From contig CAYJLE010000011.1 of the NCBI GenBank assembly GCA_964370985.1, forward strand, positions 16,667 through 80,666: a stretch of 64,000 nucleotides of DNA. Reading direction: 5' to 3'. Below the pieces are notes generated by a model, which saw nothing but the letters and a program-made list of their open reading frames with translations, was not told the DNA's origin and ran no database searches. Each line of letters opens with the position of its first letter. Position 1 is the stretch's first letter. Made by a program: the position numbers and the translations under genes. This DNA is from JAHDVS01 sp964370985 (GTDB lineage Bacteria > Actinomycetota > Thermoleophilia > Gaiellales > Gaiellaceae). Shown one piece after another: positions 27,831 through 35,466 of this stretch.

Positions 27831-29801
27831 CTAGGCCGGCGGAGCGGGCGGCTCGCCGGTCGTGGCCGGGGGCGGCTCCGTCTCTGCCGGCGGCTCGGTC
27901 TCCGGGGGCGGCTGCGTCTCGGCGGGCTGGGTCGCGCCGCCGCCCTGCGAGCCGCCGCCCTGCGAGTCGTCGTCCTTCGGCGGCTTCGGCTCCTTCGGCT
28001 CGGACTTCGTCCCGACGTGGACGAGCTTCGGCTCCGCCCGGTAGCTCGAGTACCAGACGGTGTCGTAGAGGACGCTGCCGTCTGCCGCGTAGACGATGCG
28101 GCGCACCGAGACGGAGCGGGCGGGCTCGCCCGGATCCTCGACCCACTTCTCGCCGACCAGGCGGTCGGGCTCCTCGACCTTCTTGACCGGCGGCTTACCG
28201 GTCACCTCGAGCGGGGAGGTCTCGACGACGACCTCCCGGTCGACCGGCGTCCCGTACAGGTTGATCGTGAGCGACGAGGAGTCGACGAAGGCGCGCAACC
28301 AGAGCCAGTGGCCGGTGTCGTTCTTGAACACGAGATCGGTGTCGGGGAAGTTGACGGTCGCATCCCGCCCGAGCGGGTAGTGGCTGATGTAGAGGGCGTG
28401 GTTCGTCCGCGCCTCGATCGAGAGACCCGCCTCGAACGCCGCGTTGAAGACCGTCGTGGAGACCTGGCAGACGCCGCCGCCGAGCCCGGTCTGGAGCTCG
28501 CCGTTGATGATCACGGGCGCCTCCAGGAACCCCTTGTCGGCGTTGCGCTCACCGGTCGTCTCGTTGAACGAGAACAGCGCGCCGGGCGGGATCAGGTGGT
28601 CGTCGATCAGCTTCGAGACGAGCTGGACGTTGTGGATCCGGTTCGGATCTCCCCCGTACGTCGTCGTGTACGAGCCGACGACGCCGACGATTCCCATCGC
28701 CTTCGCCTCCTCGGTCGTCCGCTTCGGCTGGGCGGTCTCGACCGCGAGCGGCGCGGTGCGATCCCCTGGCGGCGCGACGAGCGCGGCGGCGAGCAGCGCT
28801 GTCCTGGTGGCGTCGATGTCGAGCGTGCGCCCCTCGCGGGCCGCCACGACCCTGGGCCGACCGCCTCCCGTGAGCGTGAAGCCGGCGTCGAGAGGAGGCC
28901 GGTCGATCGCCTTCGCGAGGCCGGAGAGGTAGCGCTCCGCCGCCTCGCCGCCGATCGCGAGCTCCTTGGAGCCGCCGCTCGGCAGGAGCAGCAGTTTCGA
29001 CAGCTTGGCGGGACCGATCGAGAGCCGGGTCTTGCCGTGGGCGAGCGCGACCGGCGCCGACAGCACCGTCCGTACCTGCGCCGCCACGGGCTGGAGGGCG
29101 GCCGCGGTGACCTCGGGCTCCGCGACCGCGACCGGAAGCGCAACGGAGCCGGTGCGCTCGAGAGCGGCCAGCGCGGCCACGATCACGGCGGCGGCCCGGT
29201 CGCGGTCGAGCCGGCGCCCGGTTTGGGCGGGGCTCACCACGGGCTCGAGCCCGTCGAGCGTGATCGCCGCCTCGGCCGCCTTCAGGTCGATCGCCTTCGC
29301 CAGCCGGCGCACCCGCTGCTCGACCGTCGCCGCGTCGGCCACCCCGGACGGCTCGACGTTCGCCCCACCGACACGCAGGCCGAGCCGCTTGAAGCCCCGG
29401 AACAGGATGAAGCCGTCGCCCCGCTCGAGCGCCTGCTCGACGGCAGCGTCCCAATCCGCGGCCACGCCGAGCTGGGCGGCCGTCAGGAGGAAGCGCTGCT
29501 CGCCACCCGTGAACACGACGGGCTGTGCCGCGAGAGCGGCGGCCCTGCGCTCGAGCGTGCGCGTCGCCTCCTCGGCGGTCATGCCGCCGACGTCGACGCC
29601 CGCGACCGACACGCCGGCCGCGATCCGGTCGGACGACCCCGCGAAGCCGACACCGGTGCCGAGCGCGGCAACGACCGCGGCGGCGGCAACTCCGATCAGC
29701 GCGCGCCGGCGCAGGCGCGCGCGCCGTAGCCGCTGGTGCCGGCGCTCCTCGTAGAAGGCCCCGTCACGGCGGGCCGGCGTGACCCCGACGTCTGCCCGCA
29801 T
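27831..29801 (-). CDS. VanW-domain exported protein with peptidoglycan-binding-like repeats
   Basis: The 656-residue protein has one N-terminal membrane helix (about 34-54). Two YoaR-like putative peptidoglycan-binding domains follow (each with AGVSVAGVDVGGMT.EEA-type or DRPPLDAGFTLTGG segments), and then a VanW domain (IHNVQLVSKLIDDHLIPPGALFSFNETTGERN...GGGVCQVSTTVFNAAFEAGL...NHALYISHYPLGRDATV). A Pro/Thr/Glu-rich tail of about 60 residues ends it. Such proteins are thought to act at the cell wall, though the VanW function is not established. ATG 29801 is preceded by TAGACT (29811-29816). Confidence 0.88.
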   Translation of the reverse strand: MRADVGVTPARRDGAFYEERRHQRLRRARLRRRALIGVAAAAVVAALGTGVGFAGSSDRIAAGVSVAGVDVGGMTAEEATRTLERRAAALAAQPVVFTGGEQRFLLTAAQLGVAADWDAAVEQALERGDGFILFRGFKRLGLRVGGANVEPSGVADAATVEQRVRRLAKAIDLKAAEAAITLDGLEPVVSPAQTGRRLDRDRAAAVIVAALAALERTGSVALPVAVAEPEVTAAALQPVAAQVRTVLSAPVALAHGKTRLSIGPAKLSKLLLLPSGGSKELAIGGEAAERYLSGLAKAIDRPPLDAGFTLTGGGRPRVVAAREGRTLDIDATRTALLAAALVAPPGDRTAPLAVETAQPKRTTEEAKAMGIVGVVGSYTTTYGGDPNRIHNVQLVSKLIDDHLIPPGALFSFNETTGERNADKGFLEAPVIINGELQTGLGGGVCQVSTTVFNAAFEAGLSIEARTNHALYISHYPLGRDATVNFPDTDLVFKNDTGHWLWLRAFVDSSSLTINLYGTPVDREVVVETSPLEVTGKPPVKKVEEPDRLVGEKWVEDPGEPARSVSVRRIVYAADGSVLYDTVWYSSYRAEPKLVHVGTKSEPKEPKPPKDDDSQGGGSQGGGATQPAETQPPPETEPPAETEPPPATTGEPPAPPA

Positions 29802-29867
29802 CCTGATCTGAGTCTAGCAATGGCGTCGCGGCCCGCTTTCCCGAGCGCCGCGTACACTTCGGACGCC

Positions 29868-30407
29868 GTGGCCTCCTCCCTCGCCGGGCGCTTCGGATGC
29901 CGGTTCCTTCGCGGCCGGCTCGCGCTCGTGGCGCTGCTGGCGCTCGCTCTCGCGAGCCCCGCAGCCGCGTCGGCGGCGCTGCCCGACCCGGGCCGGCTCG
30001 TCGCCGGGCAGAGCCTCGGCGGCGTGCGGCTGGGCATGACGAAGGCCGAGGTCCGGAAGGCGTGGGGCAAGGTGTTCGGCCGCTGCCGCAGCTGTCAGCG
30101 CGAGACGTGGTACTTCACGTACCGGCCGTTCGAGCCTCAGGGCGCGGGTGTCGTCTTCTCCGGCCGCGTTGTCGCACAGGCGTTCACGCTGTGGCAGCCG
30201 GAGGGGTGGCGCGACGACGCGGGGCTGTCGCTCGGGGTGGCGGAGAGCGAGCTGACGCGCCTGCGCGGCTCCCTGCCGCGGCGCGAGTGCTCCGGCTACA
30301 CGGCGCTCGTCCTGCGCGGGCAGCGGGCGGACAGCGTCTTCTACCTCGACGGCGGGAAGCTGTGGGGTTTCGGGCTCACACGGCCGGGCTCGTCTCCGTG
30401 CGCGTAG
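29868..30407 (+). CDS. Secreted protein with SmpA/OmlA-like fold signature
   Basis: The 179-residue protein has an N-terminal signal segment (LALVALLALALASPAAASA, about 21-39). It then has LVAGQSLGGVRLGMTKAEVRKAWGK, a pattern seen in small exported proteins of the SmpA/OmlA-like fold. Two cysteines in GRCRSCQ, one in RRECSG and a C-terminal one may form disulfides. Function is unknown. The GTG at 29868 follows TACACT (29853-29858) by 9 nt. The last 32 bases overlap the convergent MFS transporter gene. Confidence 0.7.
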   Translation: MASSLAGRFGCRFLRGRLALVALLALALASPAAASAALPDPGRLVAGQSLGGVRLGMTKAEVRKAWGKVFGRCRSCQRETWYFTYRPFEPQGAGVVFSGRVVAQAFTLWQPEGWRDDAGLSLGVAESELTRLRGSLPRRECSGYTALVLRGQRADSVFYLDGGKLWGFGLTRPGSSPCA

Positions 30408-31686
30408 CGCTCTTCGCCTCCGCCTCGATGAGCAGCAACACGATCGGGACGACGAGGAGCACGGGGATCCCGACGGCGGGCCACATCGCCGCGTAGCCGT
30501 CGGTGGAGCGCAGGAGCGGGTGGAAGATGTCGATCACCGCTCCGACGGCGAGCGGGCCGAGCAGGAGGCCGATGCCCTTGGTCATGATCGCGAGACCCGA
30601 GATGGCCCCCCGCTCCCGCGCCGGCATCAGCTTGAACAGGAGCCCCCAGGAGAGGGTCATCACCATGCCCCCGGCGATCGCGACGGGCGCGATCAGCGGG
30701 TAGTACCACCAGTGCCACTGCCGTGCGAGCACCGACAGGGTGAGGCCGAGCCCGTACACGATCGACGCGCCGAGGATCACGCGGGCGATCCCGAACTTGT
30801 CCCCGAGGCGTCCGGAGGCGAACGCGGCGAGGACGTAGCCGATCGCGACGACGGAGAGCACCGCGGACGACACGTACAGAGGCTGGCCGAGACCGTCGAT
30901 GATGTAGAGCACGACGAACGTCCGCATGCCCGCGAACGTGGCCTCCCAGGCCGTGTTGCAGATGAGGAACAGTCGTACCTCGCGCTCCTGGCGCACGATT
31001 CGCCACGGCGACGCGAGGTGCGAGCGGAAGCTCCGGTGGTCGCGGCCGCCCGGGGTGTCCTCCCGGGTGAGCGCAATCACGAGCGAGCAGGCGACAGCTG
31101 TCACACCCGCCGCGAGGACGAACGGGAACGGCTCCCAGACGCCCAGCAGGACGCCGCCCCCGACGAGCGCGGCGCCGAGAGCGACGCCCCGCATCACGTG
31201 CTGCGCCCCCTGCGCCCGCCCGAACACCGGCGCGGGCAGGAGGTCGGGGTAGAGGCCACGATAGGGCGGCTCGTAGATGTAGTAGGCGAAGAAGAACGCG
31301 AACAGGGCGAACGCGGTCGCGGCCAGGTTCGGCATGAACGCGACCATCGCGAGCGCGAGCGTCATCGGTGCGATCGCGAACGCGAGGTACGGCCGGCGAC
31401 GGCCGAACGGCGTCCGGGTCGCGTCGGACAGGGGCCCGACGACCAGCGGCAGGAAGATCGCGAACACGCCCTCCGCCGCCAGGACCATCCCGATCAGGGT
31501 GGCCGAGGATGTGAACTGCCCGAGAACCGGCGGCAGGTACGCGGCGACCGTCGTGATCGACCACGCGAGCCCGAGCGCGCCGACTCCGAGCACCCAGATG
31601 CGGCGTGTGACCTCGGCAGCGCCGGCGGTCTCGCCGGAGACGCCCGCGGCGGCAACGGCACGATTGACAATCCCCCTCACGGGCAC
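30376..31686 (-). CDS. MFS transporter, GPH/sugar-porter-like
   Basis: The 436-residue protein shows about 12 membrane helices. The MFS signature between helices 2 and 3 is PLVVGPLSDATRTPFGRRRPYL, which is the form seen in glycoside-pentoside-hexuronide and sucrose-type carriers. ASGRLGDKFG is the matching motif in the second half. The substrate is unknown. The GTG at 31686 is chosen because TACACT (31693-31698) lies 6 nt upstream. It has no obvious operon partner. Confidence 0.85.
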   Translation of the reverse strand: MPVRGIVNRAVAAAGVSGETAGAAEVTRRIWVLGVGALGLAWSITTVAAYLPPVLGQFTSSATLIGMVLAAEGVFAIFLPLVVGPLSDATRTPFGRRRPYLAFAIAPMTLALAMVAFMPNLAATAFALFAFFFAYYIYEPPYRGLYPDLLPAPVFGRAQGAQHVMRGVALGAALVGGGVLLGVWEPFPFVLAAGVTAVACSLVIALTREDTPGGRDHRSFRSHLASPWRIVRQEREVRLFLICNTAWEATFAGMRTFVVLYIIDGLGQPLYVSSAVLSVVAIGYVLAAFASGRLGDKFGIARVILGASIVYGLGLTLSVLARQWHWWYYPLIAPVAIAGGMVMTLSWGLLFKLMPARERGAISGLAIMTKGIGLLLGPLAVGAVIDIFHPLLRSTDGYAAMWPAVGIPVLLVVPIVLLLIEAEAKSATRTETSPAV

Positions 31687-31699
31687 CGGGCGAGTGTAG

Positions 31700-31718
31700 C
31701 CCCCGGTCCGGCCGGGGG
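31700..31718 (-). terminator. GC-rich hairpin after the HAD gene
   Basis: The arms 31700-31706 and 31712-31718 (CCCCCGG/CCGGGGG, 5-base loop) form a strong hairpin between the end of the HAD gene and the -10 box of the MFS gene. There is no clear U-run, so it may be a pause site or part of the promoter spacer. Confidence 0.45.
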
Positions 31719-31723
31719 TTCGC

Positions 31724-32407
31724 TCAGACGCCCAGCCCGAGCGCGGCGGGGAGAGCGTAGAGGTCGCGCAGCGTGCACGGTCCGTCCGGATGGCGGCCCT
31801 CCCGGTCGAGCAGGAAGGCACGCATCCCGATCGAGTGGGCTCCCGCGACGTCGTCGGCGAGGGAGTCCCCCACCATCACGGCCTCCTGCGGCTCCACGCC
31901 GAGCAGGAGCAGCGCCGCCCGGAAGATGCTCGGGTCGGGCTTGACCTTGCCGTGCGTACCCGAGCTGACGACCGCGTCGACGTCGAGCGAGAACGTGTCG
32001 ACGAAGCGGTCGAGGTCGCGGCTCGTGTTCGAGACGAGGCCGATCGCGAGCCCCTGCCGGCGCAGCTCGCGCAGCACCGGAGGCGCGTCTTCGTACAGCT
32101 CGAAGTTGGTCGACTGCTCCCAGGCGCGGACGATCTCGATCGCCAGCGCGCTGACGGTGTCGCCCCGGCCGCCCATCCCCCGGATGATGTCCTCGGTGAA
32201 GCGGATCCAGATTGCCTCGTCGTGCTCGAGCTCGGAGTGGTGCGCGAGGTCGTCGATCGCCGCGGTCCGCGCCGGCTCGTACAGGTCGGGGTCGAGGGCG
32301 AGCCCGTGCCGCCCGCCCGCCCGCTGGTAGCCGTCGGGGCCGAGCAGGGGTCCAGGTTTCGCGAGCGTGAAGTCGACGTCGAAGAGAACGGCACGCAGGC
32401 CGCTCAC
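31724..32407 (-). CDS. HAD-superfamily hydrolase
   Basis: The 227-residue protein starts VSGLRAVLFDVDFTLAKPGPL, in which the catalytic DxD motif is DVD. The serine/threonine motif is in LVSNTSRDLDRF, the lysine in KVKPDPSIF, and the acidic motif 4 in VMVGDSLADDVAGA. The cap is helical. Substrate is unknown. The GTG at 32407 overlaps the nitrilase TGA as GTGA, so it is coupled to that gene and may act on a related metabolite. Confidence 0.87.
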   Translation of the reverse strand: MSGLRAVLFDVDFTLAKPGPLLGPDGYQRAGGRHGLALDPDLYEPARTAAIDDLAHHSELEHDEAIWIRFTEDIIRGMGGRGDTVSALAIEIVRAWEQSTNFELYEDAPPVLRELRRQGLAIGLVSNTSRDLDRFVDTFSLDVDAVVSSGTHGKVKPDPSIFRAALLLLGVEPQEAVMVGDSLADDVAGAHSIGMRAFLLDREGRHPDGPCTLRDLYALPAALGLGV

Positions 32408-33252
32408 GCCGTGCGCTGGCCGACCGTCGACCAGCGGTAGGCGGAGGGGCGGCGGTTCGCGAGCGACGGAACCTCCTCCCGGACTCGCCGCAGGCGCTCG
32501 CGGTCGAGCTCCGCCGTGATCACCGTGTCCTCGTCCGGCGCAACCGCGAGCACGACCCCCCACGGGTCGACGATCATCGAGCGTCCGTAGCTCGCCCTCC
32601 CGGGCTCGTGCGTCCCCCACTGGTTCGCGGCGGCCACGTAGAGCTGGTTCTCGACCGCGCGAGCGCGCACGAGCAGCTCCCAGTGGTCCTTGCCGGTGAA
32701 GAGCGTGAACGCGGCGGGGGCGGTGATCAGCTCCGCTCCGTCCAGGGCGAGGATCCGGTACAGCTCCGGGAAGCGCAGGTCGTAGCAGATCGTCAGCCCG
32801 ACGTGCCAGCCCTCGACCTCGCAGGCGACGATCTCGTCACCGGGCTCCTGGGTCTCCGACTCGCGGTAGACCAGGCCGGCGACGTCGACGTCGAACATGT
32901 GGATCTTCCGGTAGACCGCGGCCAGCTGACCGTCGGGGTCGTAGACGGCGCAGGTGTTCGAGAGCCGTTCGCGGCCGTCGCGCTGCTCGGTCACGGAACC
33001 GCCGATCACCGTGACGCCGTGTCGCTTCGCCCACTCGCTCATCGCCGCGAAGCTCTCGCCCCCCTCGAGGGGCTCGGCGGCGGCGCGGATCACGTCGGGC
33101 GGGCCCCAGGCGTTCCAGACCTCCGGCAGCACCACGAGGTCCGCGCCCGTGGAGGCGGCGCGGGCGACGAGGCGCTCCGCGAGCGCGAGGTTGTCGGCCT
33201 TGACACCCCGGGCGTTGAGCTGTACGCACGCGACGCGGAGAAGGTCGGCCAT
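32404..33252 (-). CDS. Nitrilase-superfamily carbon-nitrogen hydrolase
   Basis: The 282-residue protein has the Glu-Lys-Cys triad of the nitrilase superfamily: E in VVLPEVWNAW, K in YRKIHMFD and C in TICYDLRFPELYRILAL. The pattern is closest to omega-amidase/Nit2-type enzymes, which hydrolyse small amides. ATG 33252 is chosen because TATCCT (33259-33264) lies 6 nt upstream. It leads the nitrilase-HAD pair. Confidence 0.9.
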   Translation of the reverse strand: MADLLRVACVQLNARGVKADNLALAERLVARAASTGADLVVLPEVWNAWGPPDVIRAAAEPLEGGESFAAMSEWAKRHGVTVIGGSVTEQRDGRERLSNTCAVYDPDGQLAAVYRKIHMFDVDVAGLVYRESETQEPGDEIVACEVEGWHVGLTICYDLRFPELYRILALDGAELITAPAAFTLFTGKDHWELLVRARAVENQLYVAAANQWGTHEPGRASYGRSMIVDPWGVVLAVAPDEDTVITAELDRERLRRVREEVPSLANRRPSAYRWSTVGQRTA

Positions 33253-33329
33253 CCCGTGAGGATAGCGACCTGCACGCGGGTAGGGTGGGCGGCGGGACGG
33301 CACGCGCCGGTCCCGTCTCCCGTGCCCAG

Positions 33330-33403
33330 TCGGGGTGCCCGGATTCGAACCGGGGACCTCGCCGACCCGAACGGCGCGCGCTACCAGGCTGCGCTACACC
33401 CCG
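33330..33403 (-). tRNA. tRNA-Pro (CGG anticodon)
   Basis: The 74-base minus-strand sequence folds as a tRNA. The acceptor arms are CGGGGTG/CACCCCG with discriminator A. The D-arm is GCGC...GCGC. The anticodon arm CGCCG-TTCGGGT-CGGCG reads CGG, and the T-arm is CCCGG-TTCGAAT-CCGGG. The CCA end is not encoded. It is a single gene between two leaderless genes. Confidence 0.95.
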
Positions 33404-33441
33404 AACGGGAGAAGGGTACCGGAACGCGGTATCGTCGGGGT

Positions 33442-34185
33442 GTGGCATCTCGCGAGGAGCTGATCGAGTTCGCCAGCGGGTACCTGGATCTCGAGGCCTA
33501 CCCTGACCACGGGCCGATGGGTCTCCAGGTCGTCGGCGCGGATCGGGTGTCGAAGATCGCCTGCGGCGTCTCCGCGTCGCTCGAGCTGTTCACCCGTGCG
33601 GCGGCGTGCGGAGCGCAGCTCCTCGTCGTGCATCACGGCCTGTTCTGGGATCGCGACCCGCGTGTCGTCGACCGCACGCTGAGAGCCCGGCTCGAGGCCC
33701 TGTTCGCCGCCGACATCTCGCTCGCCGCCTTTCACCTCGCCCTCGACGCGCACCCCGGGATCGGCAACAACGCACTCCTCGCCCGCGAGCTAGGGGTCGC
33801 GCCCGAGCGGAGGTTCGCGGGCGTCGGGTTCGGCGGGCCGCTCGAGTCTCCGTGCACGATCGAGGAGCTCGCGGCACGCGTCGAGGAACGCCTCGGCCGG
33901 CCGCCGCTCGTCTTCCCTTCGGGGCCCGAGACGGTTCGGCGGGTCGCGATCTGCTCTGGTGCCGCCGCCCGCTATCTGGCCGACGCCGCCGGGGAGGGCT
34001 ACGACTGCTACGTGACGGGGGAGCCTGCGGAGCCGGCGCTGATGGCAGCGCGGGAGACGGGGATCCACTTCGTCGCCGCCGGTCACTACGCGACCGAGAC
34101 GCTCGGAGTGCGGGCGCTCGCGCGGCTCCTGGCGGAGCGGTTCGACCTCGAATGGGAGTTCGTGGAGCTGCCGAACCCCGTGTGA
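33442..34185 (+). CDS. Nif3-like dinuclear metal-centre protein
   Basis: The 247-residue protein belongs to the Nif3/YbgI family. It has GPMGLQVVGADRVSKIACGVSASLEL, the metal histidines in LLVVHHGLFWDR, HLALDAHPGIGNN, and FVAAGHYATETLG near the C-terminus, completing the di-metal site. The family is often labelled GTP cyclohydrolase 1 type 2, but its physiological role is unsettled. The GTG at 33442 has TATCGT (33430-33435) 6 nt upstream. Confidence 0.9.
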   Translation: MASREELIEFASGYLDLEAYPDHGPMGLQVVGADRVSKIACGVSASLELFTRAAACGAQLLVVHHGLFWDRDPRVVDRTLRARLEALFAADISLAAFHLALDAHPGIGNNALLARELGVAPERRFAGVGFGGPLESPCTIEELAARVEERLGRPPLVFPSGPETVRRVAICSGAAARYLADAAGEGYDCYVTGEPAEPALMAARETGIHFVAAGHYATETLGVRALARLLAERFDLEWEFVELPNPV

Positions 34186-34198
34186 CCGAACCGCAGCG

Positions 34199-34227
34199 TT
34201 GCCCCCGGCGCGACGAGGCTTTATCCT
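34199..34227 (+). promoter_or_regulatory. Promoter upstream of the small HTH gene
   Basis: TTGCCC (34199-34204) and TATCCT (34222-34227) are spaced by 17 bases. Transcription would start near 34234, leaving a leader of about 123 nt before the ATG at 34357. Confidence 0.6.
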
Positions 34228-34233
34228 TATGTC

Positions 34234-34266
34234 ATGACTCGCAGGACGGAGCGGCCCGCCCGATGA
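34234..34266 (+). other. Possible 10-codon arginine-rich leader ORF
   Basis: An ATG sits at the predicted transcription start and opens the short frame MTRRTERPAR followed by TGA. Four of ten codons are arginine. It precedes a perfect 8-bp hairpin (34298-34323) and the HTH gene. Whether it is translated is unknown. Confidence 0.3.
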
Positions 34267-34297
34267 GCGCGGCCGCCGTACGGATTCGGGGGAATCG

Positions 34298-34323
34298 GCC
34301 CGCCGGTTGCAGTGACGGCGGGC
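34298..34323 (+). promoter_or_regulatory. Leader hairpin before the small HTH gene
   Basis: The arms GCCCGCCG (34298-34305) and CGGCGGGC (34316-34323) pair perfectly around a 10-base loop. No U-run follows, so it is not a simple terminator. It lies between the possible leader peptide and the strong ribosome-binding site. Confidence 0.45.
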
Positions 34324-34356
34324 TTCGTCGTCTCAGGGGACCGAAAGGAGCACGCG

Positions 34357-34527
34357 ATGGCCAATCACCTCACGCCCGAGGAGCTCTCGAAGGAGCTCGG
34401 CATCGACCGGCAGGAGGTGATCCGGCTCTGCATCGAGGAGTCGATCCCGATCTATCACGGCAAGATCGACAAGACGCTGTTCCAGGCGCACCTCGCGGCA
34501 ACCCGCGCCGGCGAGGCCGCGGCCTGA
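34357..34527 (+). CDS. Small helix-turn-helix protein (56 aa)
   Basis: The 56-residue protein has LTPEELSKELGIDRQEVIRLCIEESIPIYHGKIDKTLFQAHL, which looks like an excisionase/MerR-type helix-turn-helix with a short wing. I do not recognise a named family. ATG 34357 has a strong AAAGGAG six bases upstream. The remaining residues are a short alanine-rich tail. It could bind DNA as a small regulator. No recombinase is nearby, so a phage excisionase role is not supported. Confidence 0.6.
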   Translation: MANHLTPEELSKELGIDRQEVIRLCIEESIPIYHGKIDKTLFQAHLAATRAGEAAA

Positions 34528-34540
34528 GCCGCCGGGCAGC

Positions 34541-35362
34541 CTAGCGGGGCGCCCGCGACGAGCGACGCGGGCGGGCGGGCTCTCCGGCAGGCTTCGCCGC
34601 CGCCAGCGACTGGCGCAGTGCCTCCATCAGGTCGAGAAGCGGAGCTTCCGGCTCGGGCTCGGGCCAGGTGATCTCCTGCCCCGCCGCCTTCGCCTCGAGC
34701 ATGGCCCGCAACTGCGCCCGGTGCTCGTTCCGGTAGTCCGCCGGGTCGAAGACGCCGGTGAGGCTCGCAACGAGCTGGTGGGCCATCTCGAGCTCCGCGC
34801 CGGTCACCTCGACCTCGGCGACGGCTTCGGCGATCTCGGCACGCGAGCGGACGTCCTCCGCGTAGTAGAGGGTCTCGAGCACGAGCGCGTCGTCGAGGGC
34901 CCGCACCAGGCACAGGTTCTCCTTGCCCCACAGCACGAACGTGCCGACGGCCGCCATCCCCTCCTCGCGGAGCGCCCGGGTGAGCAGCACGTAGGGGCGA
35001 CGCGCGACCGGGTCGGCGGCGGGGGCGAGGTAGTAGGCACGATCGAAGTAGAGCGGGTCGACGTCGGCGAGCGGGACGAAGCGCAGGAGCCGGATCGAGC
35101 GCGCCCGGGCAAGCTCGATCGCCTCGAGGTCGGACTCCTCGATCGGGACGAACGTTCCCTTCGCGACCTCCCAGCCCTTGACGAGCTCGTCTGCCTCGAC
35201 GTCGCGCTCGTGCAGCGGGCAGTAGCGCTTCTGCCTGATCGGCGTGCCGCACTCGCGGTGGAGCGTGCGGAAGCTGACGTCCTGGCGCTGCTGGGCCACG
35301 GCGAGGCCGACCGGGATAGTCACGAGGCCGAAGCTGAGCGATCCGTTCCAGATAGTGCGCAT
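34541..35362 (-). CDS. ku: Ku protein (non-homologous end joining)
   Basis: Bacterial Ku binds DNA double-strand ends as a homodimer and recruits a ligase. The 273-residue protein starts MRTIWNGSLSFGLVTIPVGL, followed by SFRTLHRECGTPIRQKRYCPLHERDVEADELVKGWEVAKG. A core beta-barrel (YYLAPAADPVARRPYVLL) and a basic, low-complexity C-terminal tail follow, the latter typical for DNA binding. No LigD-type ligase gene lies in the window; the LigA downstream is the replicative NAD-dependent enzyme. Confidence 0.93.
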   Translation of the reverse strand: MRTIWNGSLSFGLVTIPVGLAVAQQRQDVSFRTLHRECGTPIRQKRYCPLHERDVEADELVKGWEVAKGTFVPIEESDLEAIELARARSIRLLRFVPLADVDPLYFDRAYYLAPAADPVARRPYVLLTRALREEGMAAVGTFVLWGKENLCLVRALDDALVLETLYYAEDVRSRAEIAEAVAEVEVTGAELEMAHQLVASLTGVFDPADYRNEHRAQLRAMLEAKAAGQEITWPEPEPEAPLLDLMEALRQSLAAAKPAGEPARPRRSSRAPR

Positions 35363-35466
35363 CTCGGTGAGCCGGGTCCGGCCGGCCCCGTTCAGGGTAC
35401 CGACCCGGACAGGTTCCGCGGCGGCTCCCGCTTCCCTCCGTGTCGCCGCCGCGATAGCGTCTCGCC

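Noticed and set aside
34263..34544. Alternative frame starting at ATG 34263 overlapping the small HTH gene
   Set aside because: Arg/Gly-rich translation without motif; the HTH frame has a better start signal.
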